A stretch of DNA of 64,000 bases, taken from positions 62,001-126,000 of the forward strand of contig WBUH01000009.1 in NCBI GenBank assembly GCA_008933805.1, given 5' to 3'. The notes beneath the pieces were generated by a model. That model saw only the letters and a program-made list of their open reading frames with translations. It had not been told where the DNA came from and ran no database searches. The translations under genes were made by a program, and so were the position numbers. Below are positions 9,438 through 17,410 of the stretch, piece by piece (position 1 is the first letter of the stretch; each line of letters opens with the position of its first letter). Source of the DNA: Bacteroidota bacterium. GTDB taxonomy: Bacteria; Bacteroidota; Bacteroidia; UBA8524.

Positions 9438-9445
9438 TAAATTTG
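9438..9445 (+). promoter_or_regulatory. -7 box TAAATTTG upstream of gldL-like gene
   Basis: This exact TAnnTTTG match lies 26 nt before the ATG at 9472. A short inverted repeat (GTACAC / GTGTAC) lies between box and gene. No good -33 element was found. Confidence 0.4.
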
Positions 9446-9471
9446 TTTGTACACAGGATAAGGTGTGTACG

Positions 9472-10011
9472 ATGGAAAGAGTTAAGCCAAAGTTTGATTT
9501 TCTGAATTTTGTTTATGGCGTTGGAGCAGCCATTGTAATACTTGGCGCAATGGCCAAGTTTATGGATTGGAACTACGCCGATGAGATATTTATTATCGGG
9601 TTGGGAACCGAAGTATTGGTGTTTTTAATATCATCATTCAGGTTTACCAGCAAACCCAATAAATACAAATGGGAAAAGGTTTTTCCGGGCATCTTGGATG
9701 AAACCGAAGAAGATGTTCAGATATACGACCAAGTGGGATTGAATAACGAGATGGTGAAGCGCAACTCGGCTTATCTTGAAACGAAGTTGGAGCAGATGGA
9801 GCAAAACATCGACAAATTGAGCGACATATTCACCCAGTTAACGCGTTCAGTTGAAGGCATGAACACCAGCATAAAAAAACTGGAAGATGCCAACAACGGG
9901 TACGAACTGCAAATGAAAGAACTGAAACGCAACCTTGGCAGCATTAATGAGTTTTACAACGATTTTAATGAGGTAATGGTAATGCGCAATAAGAGGGTTG
10001 ATAGTAAATAA
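9472..10011 (+). CDS. GldL-like type IX secretion / gliding motor subunit
   Basis: GldL and GldM form the inner-membrane proton-driven motor of T9SS and gliding. The ATG at 9472 is preferred to the GTG three codons earlier. Two membrane helices cover about residues 13-33 and 37-56, followed by a cytoplasmic coiled coil (residues 90-170). In the helices Y15, K29 and E47 fall where functional Tyr, Lys and Glu are reported in Flavobacterium GldL, but the fourth polar position, a His there, is D32 here, and the inter-helix loop is about four residues shorter. A gldM-like gene follows after 11 nt. No gldK or gldN is nearby, so this may be a paralogue rather than the principal motor. Confidence 0.82.
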   Translation: MERVKPKFDFLNFVYGVGAAIVILGAMAKFMDWNYADEIFIIGLGTEVLVFLISSFRFTSKPNKYKWEKVFPGILDETEEDVQIYDQVGLNNEMVKRNSAYLETKLEQMEQNIDKLSDIFTQLTRSVEGMNTSIKKLEDANNGYELQMKELKRNLGSINEFYNDFNEVMVMRNKRVDSK

Positions 10012-10022
10012 CTGCGGGGCGG

Positions 10023-11552
10023 ATGTTTGGGAATACAAATAACCAGGTAAGGCAAAAGCTTATAAACCTGATGTACATTGTGTTTATAACGCTTGCATTT
10101 ATCTATTTACCCTCGGAGTTTGTAGACTCAAGTAAATACACCGCTTTATCATTTGAGCAAGCCGGTAATGACTACCAAAGCAAGATTGATGAGGACATGG
10201 CTCGTTTAGATGAGCAGTTGTTTTTAAATACACCCTTAGCACAAGATTTTTATAACGTTATGGATGTTTCGGCAGCCATAGACCAAGCCATAGACCAAAT
10301 AGATACAATGACTTTGCTGTTGCAAAATAGCGTAGGTGGTTATAATGCCAACCAATACCTTAACAGTTCTAAAAACTTTATGGTGTCAAACCGTATTTTG
10401 GTTAAAAGCACTCAGGCTATTCAGCTAAAAGAAAAGATAGAAACCATTAAACAAAAAATACACACCTACAACCTGTCAGCGTTAACCGCGGGACTGGATT
10501 CTGTTTTACCAACCGGTATGATATTAAAAGGTGCATCGGGTAAAGAGCGCAGTTGGGAAAGTTTTTTCTTTAGCAAAACGCCATTGGCCGTGGCTATTGC
10601 CAATTTGCATAAAATCCGTACCGACTTATTGTTTACCAAACACAAGCTGATAAAATACCTTGCGGGCAACCAAAGCCAAAACAAAAGCGGCAGGAGTATC
10701 AGCATATTATCAACCAATTCAATTGCGGTTGAGGTGTTGGCCACCAAAAACTTTATTGTAGGCGATAAAATTGCTTTCAGAGTTATTTTGCTGGATAGTG
10801 CAAGGGGGTACACAGGTGTTAAAAGCTATGTTAAATACCAAGGAAAGGTAGTAAAAGAGCTAAGCATCAGTCAAGATGGAGTGGTACGCTACACACCCAA
10901 CAAAGCAGGCAAGTATGAGTTTTTAGTGGTAGATAGCATTAATACTGCATCACAAGATTTTGCGGTTACCAACCTTCGTACAGCGTTTTCAGAAAAAAAC
11001 AGCCCTGAGATTTTGTACATGGGCGTTGATAACCCCATTAAAGTGCAGGCTACAGAATTTGAAAACAAAGACTTAGAGCTTGAAATTGACATGGGTGAGG
11101 TAATTCCTTTCGGTGGTAAATACTACTTACGATTTACCAAAGAAGGGTTGGCTCATTTAAAAATATATGCCTTGAATGAAGAGGGGAGATATTTAGTAAC
11201 CCAACGTACTTACGAAGTAAAAAAACTACCCTCGCCGCAAGTAATGCTTGATGGCAGGGCAGGGGGTAATATCTCGCGTAAAATATTACAGGTACAGGAT
11301 AAACTTACTGCTGCCTCAATAGCTTTACCCGGTGAAGAAGATGTATATAATATTTTGAGTTACGAGGTAGTGAAGGTGAACAACTACGGCAAAGAGTCAG
11401 TAGTTAATAAAGGCAGAGATTTTTCGTCAGAAAGCCGCAGATTGGTGCGCGATTTAAAAGCTGGCGATTTATTAATTATTGATAATGTGCGTATAGAGGC
11501 CACAGATGGTACTACCAAAGATGTTGCCCCTGTAGTATTTAGTGTAAAATAA
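10023..11552 (+). CDS. GldM-like type IX secretion / gliding motor subunit
   Basis: The N-terminal sequence VRQKLINLMYIVFITLAF holds the conserved Arg (R10) and the single membrane helix of GldM, but the usual LNxSKEVL stretch after the helix is replaced by IYLPSEFV. The large periplasmic part (residues 40-509) begins helical and continues with beta-rich domains, as in GldM. Its length is close to that of Flavobacterium GldM. The protein would pass motion from the GldL ring across the periplasm. The pairing with the GldL-like gene supports the call; the divergence suggests a specialised second motor. Confidence 0.8.
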   Translation: MFGNTNNQVRQKLINLMYIVFITLAFIYLPSEFVDSSKYTALSFEQAGNDYQSKIDEDMARLDEQLFLNTPLAQDFYNVMDVSAAIDQAIDQIDTMTLLLQNSVGGYNANQYLNSSKNFMVSNRILVKSTQAIQLKEKIETIKQKIHTYNLSALTAGLDSVLPTGMILKGASGKERSWESFFFSKTPLAVAIANLHKIRTDLLFTKHKLIKYLAGNQSQNKSGRSISILSTNSIAVEVLATKNFIVGDKIAFRVILLDSARGYTGVKSYVKYQGKVVKELSISQDGVVRYTPNKAGKYEFLVVDSINTASQDFAVTNLRTAFSEKNSPEILYMGVDNPIKVQATEFENKDLELEIDMGEVIPFGGKYYLRFTKEGLAHLKIYALNEEGRYLVTQRTYEVKKLPSPQVMLDGRAGGNISRKILQVQDKLTAASIALPGEEDVYNILSYEVVKVNNYGKESVVNKGRDFSSESRRLVRDLKAGDLLIIDNVRIEATDGTTKDVAPVVFSVK

Positions 11553-11556
11553 ATGT

Positions 11557-13731
11557 ATGAATAAGGTAATAAAATATACCGTTTTATTGTTGTTTTTTGC
11601 CCCTGCGCTGTTTGCCGTGGGAGCACAAAACGATAGCTCGGCATTTATTACCCTTTCGGGAAATATATTCTCAGATAAAACCCTATCGGCAGGCCGTTAC
11701 CTGATACAAAACAATTTGCGCGTAGCAAAAGATGCTACGCTTACCATTGAGGCCGGTAGTGAATTGGTGTTTAACCCCGGTTCCGAAATTGTAGTATTAG
11801 GCGGGTTAAAAGTAATAGGTCGCCCTAACGAATTTGTAAGTTTTTACAGCCTTAATAGCACTGATGAAGGCATGGGGATTAGCTTTGCGGGGCCCAATCC
11901 TGTGGCTGCTGTCCACATTGAGTATGCTGAGTTTAGCGGGCTGATACGCCCTTTAACGTTTGATAATAACTGGTACAGGTCATCAGTATTGATTAAGAAT
12001 TGCCAGTTTAAAAACATCAATAACAACGATGCAGGAGTATTGGTGGGTAATGCAGAGCATTTAAAAAACACAGCCACCATACAGTTTGATTTTGAGGGTA
12101 ACATATTTGCCGATAACCTAAGCTGCATCACTTTCAAAGCATTATCAGCCTATAACGTTCAATACAACTTTATCAACAACCTTATTGCTAACAATACGGT
12201 GTACGATTTTAAACCCCGCGCAAAAGACAATCCGCTGAACGGGGAAATGGACGCTGATGCTGAGAAAAAGCCGATTTCAATTAAAAACAATGTGTTTACG
12301 GGAAATTATATTTTCCATGAACACAGCGATACCGTATTGGACATGGCGGGAACAGGGTTTGACGGTACTGCGAAAGAGATTGATATTACCCAAAACTATT
12401 GGGGAAAAGAGGCTAATAGCGAGTGGGTGAATAAAAACACTTACGGGTTTCATAAAGATAAATTCGCACCTGAGTTAAAACATACGCCCTACCTTATAAA
12501 GCCCGCAGCAGAGGTAAAAGCATTCATCACACAAATTACATTAGATTCAGGCAAGAACGACCCGAATAAACCGGTAGTAGATTTTATTGGTAAAACAATC
12601 ACATTGCAACTGTCTAAGCCTATTGCAAAAAACCAAAAACCGGTGTTGTTTGCGGCCTATTTAGATACTTCGTTGGGCAAGATATTTACACAACCCTTGT
12701 ATGATTTCGACTTTACTTACAGTGCTGGTGCAACAGAAGCCAAACTATTGGTGAAGAAAGTTGCAGGCATTGAGCATGGGTTTTATTTAGTGTTTAGCGG
12801 GCTTAAAGACCAAGAAGGTTTTGAGTTGCCTGCTGCAAGCTTTGGTAAGTTTTACTTGAACAGGATTTTCGGGTTGTATAAAATGAACCGGAAAATTGAT
12901 TTGGAGGTGTTTTATGCCAATGCATTTAAATGGAAAACCCCGCCACCCACCGAAGGTGTTATTGAAACAGTTGACCCTAAACTGAAAGAGCTGGAAAAAA
13001 GAGCCCACTCGTATGAACTGGGTTTAATGCTGGGCGTAACCAATTATTTTGGAGATTTAAGTACCAACGATTTTAACCGTGACGAGATAAACGATGCCTA
13101 TGGTATCAGGTTCAGGTATAACTATTCGCGCAGAATATCATTCAGGGCAATGTTTAATTACGGGGCGTTGAGTGGCAACGACCGTTACTCGCCCAGCGAA
13201 CTGCGCCGCGAACGTAACCTTAGTTTCAGGTCGCCGTTGTATGATTTTACCATACAGGCTGAATATCATTTAAGCCATTATATCTTTAGTGATAAAAACA
13301 GGTTTATTCCAAGTTTATCTACAGGTATTACCGTATTTCACTTTAATCCCAAGGCACAATACCAAGGCAAATGGTACAGTTTGCGAGATATAGGCACCGA
13401 GGGACAAACCAGCGGCAATGGAAAAAAATACAGACTTACACAGTTGGCCTTGCCCGTTGGTTTCAGCTTTAAAACCATGTTGGGCTACAACTTTATTGCA
13501 GAGCTGGAAGTAAACTTTGTAAAAACCTTTACCGATTACTTAGACGATGTGAGCGGTAAGTTTCCCAACATAGCTAAAGTACAAGCCGCCAATTCGGGTA
13601 CCGACCCTGATGCAGTATCACACCTTATAGACCCTTCGGGAGGCAGATTTACAGAGGGGGCCAGAAGAGGTAAACCCGAGAATAAAGATTGGTATTTATT
13701 ATTGGGAATCTCGCTTTCGTACAGGTTTTAA
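11557..13731 (+). CDS. Exported right-handed beta-helix / C-terminal outer-membrane barrel fusion protein
   Basis: This 724-residue protein has a signal peptide ending near FAVGAQ. Residues 25-300 resemble a right-handed beta-helix (repeated N- and V-rich turns; AGSELVFNPGSEIVVLGGL). Residues 320-430 look like an Ig-type domain. The last 230 residues form a predicted barrel beginning LGLMLGVTNYFGDLS and ending LSYRF. This last part resembles the PorG/DUF6089 group of T9SS outer-membrane proteins. It starts 4 nt after the gldM-like stop, so the three genes are an operon. A role as outer-membrane partner of the motor pair is inferred, not shown. Confidence 0.6.
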   Translation: MNKVIKYTVLLLFFAPALFAVGAQNDSSAFITLSGNIFSDKTLSAGRYLIQNNLRVAKDATLTIEAGSELVFNPGSEIVVLGGLKVIGRPNEFVSFYSLNSTDEGMGISFAGPNPVAAVHIEYAEFSGLIRPLTFDNNWYRSSVLIKNCQFKNINNNDAGVLVGNAEHLKNTATIQFDFEGNIFADNLSCITFKALSAYNVQYNFINNLIANNTVYDFKPRAKDNPLNGEMDADAEKKPISIKNNVFTGNYIFHEHSDTVLDMAGTGFDGTAKEIDITQNYWGKEANSEWVNKNTYGFHKDKFAPELKHTPYLIKPAAEVKAFITQITLDSGKNDPNKPVVDFIGKTITLQLSKPIAKNQKPVLFAAYLDTSLGKIFTQPLYDFDFTYSAGATEAKLLVKKVAGIEHGFYLVFSGLKDQEGFELPAASFGKFYLNRIFGLYKMNRKIDLEVFYANAFKWKTPPPTEGVIETVDPKLKELEKRAHSYELGLMLGVTNYFGDLSTNDFNRDEINDAYGIRFRYNYSRRISFRAMFNYGALSGNDRYSPSELRRERNLSFRSPLYDFTIQAEYHLSHYIFSDKNRFIPSLSTGITVFHFNPKAQYQGKWYSLRDIGTEGQTSGNGKKYRLTQLALPVGFSFKTMLGYNFIAELEVNFVKTFTDYLDDVSGKFPNIAKVQAANSGTDPDAVSHLIDPSGGRFTEGARRGKPENKDWYLLLGISLSYRF

Positions 13732-13984
13732 ACAATTGCACAAGGGCTGTTTAAAAAAATATACAGATCATAAATAACCATTACTTTTTATAAACTTTGG
13801 GCAAATTGTTTTACAAAACCCTTGCTAATATTGGTTTTATAAAAATAATACTTAACTTTATACACTTTAAAACGGGTGCCTAAAAGCAAAACGGGTACTT
13901 TGTGTATCATTGTTGGTTAATAAGTTAAGCAGGTTTAATACATTAATAATGGTAGTATTGGTAAAAAGTTTTTTAAATCGTTGT
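13732..13984. other. AT-rich intergenic region (253 bp)
   Basis: There is no convincing ORF. It contains an AAAACC/GGTTTT inverted repeat near 13815-13847, a weak terminator candidate for the motor operon, and promoter-like AT-rich sequence before the OmpA gene. Nothing more specific is visible. Confidence 0.4.
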
Positions 13985-15487
13985 ATGAAAACAATCTTTA
14001 AAGTAACGTTGGTTTCCGGTCTTTTGCTGCTGGGTGCAACTGTTGCGAATGCACAAAGCAAGAAGAGCTCAAGCCAAAACTCTAAACAAAAAACATCGTT
14101 ACGTTTTTTACAAAACAAAGATGCCAAGAATTTTGTGGTGGGTTTTCAAGCAGGTACTTCATTTTTTCACGGCGATGCCGACAAACTGAAACCCGGTATT
14201 TCAGTAGGTGGTAACCTAAGGTATAACTTCTCTCACGTATTAGGCATTCGCCTTTTGGCAAACTATGCCAGCGTACGCTCAGAAGTTGAAAAACCAACCC
14301 AGTTTAATTTCCGCTATTACGATTTAAATTCACGCATACTTGAATACCAATTGCAAGGTGTGCTAACCCTTGGTAACATTTCATTTTTCCGCAAAAAATG
14401 GAATTGGAACATATACACAGCTGCCGGTATCGGGCAAGTAATAATGAGCAGCAAATCAGAGTTTGAATATACTTCAGCTCCTGCCGGACAAACCTCTAGT
14501 TTACAATACGACCGTACCCATATTTGTTTCACCTATGGTTTAGGTGTTAAGCGTAACATCACAAAATCAATTGATTTAGGTATTGAATATGGTATGCGTT
14601 GGGTACGTACAGACTCAATGGATATTTTGAACGCTCCTATTCACCCTAACCGTCGTTTCGATTCATACTCATTCCCTCAAATAGTATTAAACATTAAAAT
14701 AGGTAAAAAAGGCCAAGAACACTTGGATTGGATTAACCCTATTACCAGTGTTTATGAAGAGATATCTAAGTTAGAAGATAAACTGGATAAACTTGATAAA
14801 GATAGCGATGGCGACGGTGTTGCTGACCGCTTTGACAAAGAAGAAAACACACCTGCCGGCGCTAAAGTATGGGGTAGTGGTGAAGCTGTTGACTTAGATG
14901 CTGACGGTGTACCCGATGTAAACGACCAAGAGCCTAACACACCTCCGGGTGCTAAGGTAGATGCCAATACAGGTATTGCCGAAGACGAAGATAGCGACGG
15001 TGTTCCCGATATTTTAGATTTGTCTCCAAGCACACCTTCAGAATTTTTGGTAAACCACCAAGGTATACCCATTATGAACAAGGCATTGGCCGACCAAATC
15101 GTAAACAACCAAGGTGATAACATTTCAGCCGGTATGGGCGGCGGTGGCGGTGTAAGTTTCTTACCTGCTATCTTCTTTGCCACCAACGTGGATGAGCCTT
15201 ATCCAACCCACCTTCCTGATTTGCAAAACGTGGCGTTGGCAATGAAAAACAACCCTAACATTAAATTAGAAGTGATTGGTAATGCCGATATGCGCAGCAG
15301 CGACGAGTACAACCTTCGTTTGGCACAACGCCGCGCTGATAATGTTAAAAAACTATTGGTTGATTTTGGTGTAGACCCATCAAGGTTGATAACCAAAACC
15401 AATGGTGAGCGTCAGCCTATTACCAAAGGAACCGGTGCTATGCACTTGCAAGCAAACCGCCGTGTTCAGTTCTTTGTAGTGAAGTAA
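13985..15487 (+). CDS. OmpA-family protein with TSP3-type repeats
   Basis: The ATG at 13985 gives a textbook signal peptide (MKTIFKVTLVSGLLLLGATV... NAQ); in-frame starts upstream would bury it. Residues about 45-240 form an N-terminal barrel. Next come thrombospondin type-3-like acidic repeats (DSDGDGVADRFD, DLDADGVPDVND, DEDSDGVPDILD; residues about 260-345) likely to bind calcium, and a Gly-rich linker. The C-terminal OmpA domain (about 395-500) contains SSDEYNLRLAQRRADNVKKL for peptidoglycan anchoring. It probably links the outer membrane to the wall. A strong terminator follows. Confidence 0.9.
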   Translation: MKTIFKVTLVSGLLLLGATVANAQSKKSSSQNSKQKTSLRFLQNKDAKNFVVGFQAGTSFFHGDADKLKPGISVGGNLRYNFSHVLGIRLLANYASVRSEVEKPTQFNFRYYDLNSRILEYQLQGVLTLGNISFFRKKWNWNIYTAAGIGQVIMSSKSEFEYTSAPAGQTSSLQYDRTHICFTYGLGVKRNITKSIDLGIEYGMRWVRTDSMDILNAPIHPNRRFDSYSFPQIVLNIKIGKKGQEHLDWINPITSVYEEISKLEDKLDKLDKDSDGDGVADRFDKEENTPAGAKVWGSGEAVDLDADGVPDVNDQEPNTPPGAKVDANTGIAEDEDSDGVPDILDLSPSTPSEFLVNHQGIPIMNKALADQIVNNQGDNISAGMGGGGGVSFLPAIFFATNVDEPYPTHLPDLQNVALAMKNNPNIKLEVIGNADMRSSDEYNLRLAQRRADNVKKLLVDFGVDPSRLITKTNGERQPITKGTGAMHLQANRRVQFFVVK

Positions 15488-15509
15488 TCTTATACTAACG
15501 ATAGTTTAC

Positions 15510-15535
15510 AAACGCCCCTATATGGGGCGTTTTTG
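15510..15535 (+). terminator. Intrinsic terminator after OmpA-family gene
   Basis: A perfect 9-bp stem (AAACGCCCC / GGGGCGTTT) with a 5-nt loop is followed by T residues, 22 nt after the stop codon. Confidence 0.85.
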
Positions 15536-15572
15536 TTATATACAGGTTAGGGAGTCAATGCCGTTAATTAAG

Positions 15573-15580
15573 TATTATTG
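15573..15580 (+). promoter_or_regulatory. -7-like box TATTATTG
   Basis: One mismatch to TAnnTTTG. It ends 6 nt before the thioesterase ATG, so a transcript from it would be leaderless. Confidence 0.35.
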
Positions 15581-15586
15581 CAGTGA

Positions 15587-15994
15587 ATGTTTGTAGCTGA
15601 GACTAAAATACGGGTACGGTATGCCGAAACCGACCAAATGGGATATGTGCATCATGGCAACTATGCCATGTATTTTGAGTTGGCCCGTGTGGATGCGATT
15701 GAAAAGATTGGAATTACATACAAAGGACTTGAGGCAAGCGGTATTGCAATGCCTGTAGCCCATATGAGCATTGATTTTAAACGTCCTGCTTTTTTTGATG
15801 AAACCCTTACTGTTAAAACAATAATACGTCAACTGCCTACCAGTAAGTTTATAACAGAATACGAAGTATATAATGATACCGAGCTGATAACAAAAGCAAG
15901 CATTATATTAGTATTTATGAACTTGGCCACCCGCAGGCCGGTACGTTGTCCGCAAGAAATTATGAATGGGTTGTTGCCTTATTTTAGTGACTGA
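15587..15994 (+). CDS. Acyl-CoA thioesterase, YbgC/4HBT hotdog family
   Basis: This 135-residue single hotdog domain hydrolyses acyl-CoA thioesters. The active-site signature RYAETDQMGYVHHGNYAMYF contains the catalytic Asp and the HxGNY motif of YbgC-type enzymes. The ending FMNLATRRPVRCP is also typical. The substrate cannot be deduced; Tol-Pal genes, the usual YbgC partners, are not nearby. Its stop overlaps the start of the next gene by one base, implying translational coupling. Confidence 0.9.
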   Translation: MFVAETKIRVRYAETDQMGYVHHGNYAMYFELARVDAIEKIGITYKGLEASGIAMPVAHMSIDFKRPAFFDETLTVKTIIRQLPTSKFITEYEVYNDTELITKASIILVFMNLATRRPVRCPQEIMNGLLPYFSD

Positions 15995-16980
15995 TGGAAA
16001 AAATTCACTTATGGTTGTTGAGCAAAGTGCCGCCCTACAAAGCACTGATGGACCTGCTGAAAAAATTAACTTTTCCGGGGTTACAAGGCTTGCGCATTTA
16101 TACCGTACTATCCTTTTTTATTAAGGGGCTTAGTAATTCAGACATCAACACCCGTGCTTCGGCCATAGCCTTCAACTTCTTTTTGGCATTGTTTCCCGCT
16201 GCTATCTTCTTCTTTACCTTGATAGCGTATTTGCCATTAAAAGACTTTGAAGACGAGATTTTCAAGTTTATACAAAACATTACCCCATACAATGCTTTTG
16301 AGGCCATAAAAAGCACCCTTAGCGATATTTTGCAAAAGCGTCAAGGGGGGCTGTTGTCACTGGGTTTTGTGTTGGCATTGTACTTTAGCACCAACGGTGT
16401 AAACTCGCTGATTGAAGCCTTTAATACCTATACGGATGCCATTGAAACCCGCAGTGCATGGAGGCAAAAATTGGCAGCATTGTGGCTTACCGTTTACACA
16501 GCCTTATTGGTGATAATAAGTATTATCCTTACCACGGTGGGCACAGTAGTACTAGATTTCTTAAACGATAAGAATTTGTTCGGCGATTCGCTGGAGTACT
16601 ACTTGTTGTTGTTTGTAAAATGGTTCTTAACCATATTGTTTTTGTATTGTCTTATATCGGGTTTGTTTTATTACGGCCCTGCAAAAAAACGCAAATGGAA
16701 GTTTTTTAACGTAGGTTCTACCCTTGCAACAGTGCTATCATTAGTCACAACCTATGGATTTATGTTCTATGTTAACAATTTTAATTCATACAATAAACTG
16801 TATGGTTCTATAGGGACTTTGATAGTAATTATGCTGCTTATTTTCTTCAATTCGATGGTGTTACTAATTGGTTTTGAGTTAAATGTGAGTATTGATAGGG
16901 CGTTGGAACATAAGCTAACCACGGAGCAACTTACCCCCAAGAATTTGGAGAATACGTTTAAAGACAAGCGGTATAGCTAA
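15994..16980 (+). CDS. YihY/BrkB family inner-membrane protein
   Basis: This 328-residue polytopic protein has about six hydrophobic helices. Family features are RASAIAFNFFLALFPAAIFF, a loop with YSTN-like FSTNGVNSLIEAFN, and LYGSIGTLIVIMLLIFFNS near the C terminus. The older annotation 'ribonuclease BN' for this family is wrong; the molecular role is unknown, with transport or envelope functions suggested. It is translationally coupled to the thioesterase gene. Confidence 0.88.
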   Translation: MEKIHLWLLSKVPPYKALMDLLKKLTFPGLQGLRIYTVLSFFIKGLSNSDINTRASAIAFNFFLALFPAAIFFFTLIAYLPLKDFEDEIFKFIQNITPYNAFEAIKSTLSDILQKRQGGLLSLGFVLALYFSTNGVNSLIEAFNTYTDAIETRSAWRQKLAALWLTVYTALLVIISIILTTVGTVVLDFLNDKNLFGDSLEYYLLLFVKWFLTILFLYCLISGLFYYGPAKKRKWKFFNVGSTLATVLSLVTTYGFMFYVNNFNSYNKLYGSIGTLIVIMLLIFFNSMVLLIGFELNVSIDRALEHKLTTEQLTPKNLENTFKDKRYS

Positions 16981-16999
16981 AAATATTTTTGCTGAGGGC

Positions 17000-17029
17000 T
17001 TGACATGAAAGGTAAAAAGTATATTTTTG
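17000..17029 (+). promoter_or_regulatory. Promoter of tRNA-Ser
   Basis: TTG (17000-17002, in TTGACA) and TATTTTTG (17022-17029) are separated by 19 nt. The tRNA begins 23 nt downstream. Confidence 0.7.
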
Positions 17030-17052
17030 CAGTCCTTTTACGCAACCACTAC

Positions 17053-17140
<88 letters not shown>

Positions 17141-17410
17141 AAAGATTGTCTAAAACAGTCTAAAAGCGTGTAAAATCAAGGTTTTACACGCTTTTTTTTG
17201 TTCTTCATTTTCTAAAAAAGTCTATAAAAGTCTATGGGTTTGGTTTCTAAGGGGGTTTCTTTTTTTTAGAGGCCAAAAAAGAAACCAAGCAAGTAGACTG
17301 ATTTAGACTATTATAGACTGAAAATCAATTAATTAGATATTGTTTTTTCGCTTGGTTTCCGTATTTTTGTAAAACATTTAAAGGGGGGCACAACTTAATT
17401 TTTGTGCCAA
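17141..17410. promoter_or_regulatory. Integrase-upstream region with phased AGTCTA repeats (attL-like)
   Basis: This 270-bp region has no gene. It carries GTCTAAAA at 17148 and 17158, AGTCTA at 17219 and 17229, and the inverted form TAGACT at 17294, 17304 and 17314. Within each group the copies are spaced exactly 10 bp. A second family, TTGGTTTC (17240-17247, 17352-17359) and its inverse (17281-17288), is interleaved with it. The pattern resembles arm-type binding sites of tyrosine integrases next to the core site in the tRNA 3' end. This is inference; only the repeats are seen. Confidence 0.6.
17165..17198 (+). terminator. Intrinsic terminator of tRNA-Ser
   Basis: A perfect 11-bp stem (AGCGTGTAAAA / TTTTACACGCT, 6-nt loop) is followed by eight T residues. 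Confidence 0.88.

Noticed and set aside
13910-13984. Upstream extension of the OmpA-family gene
   Set aside because: It would place 25 residues before a complete signal peptide, so the ATG at 13985 is used.
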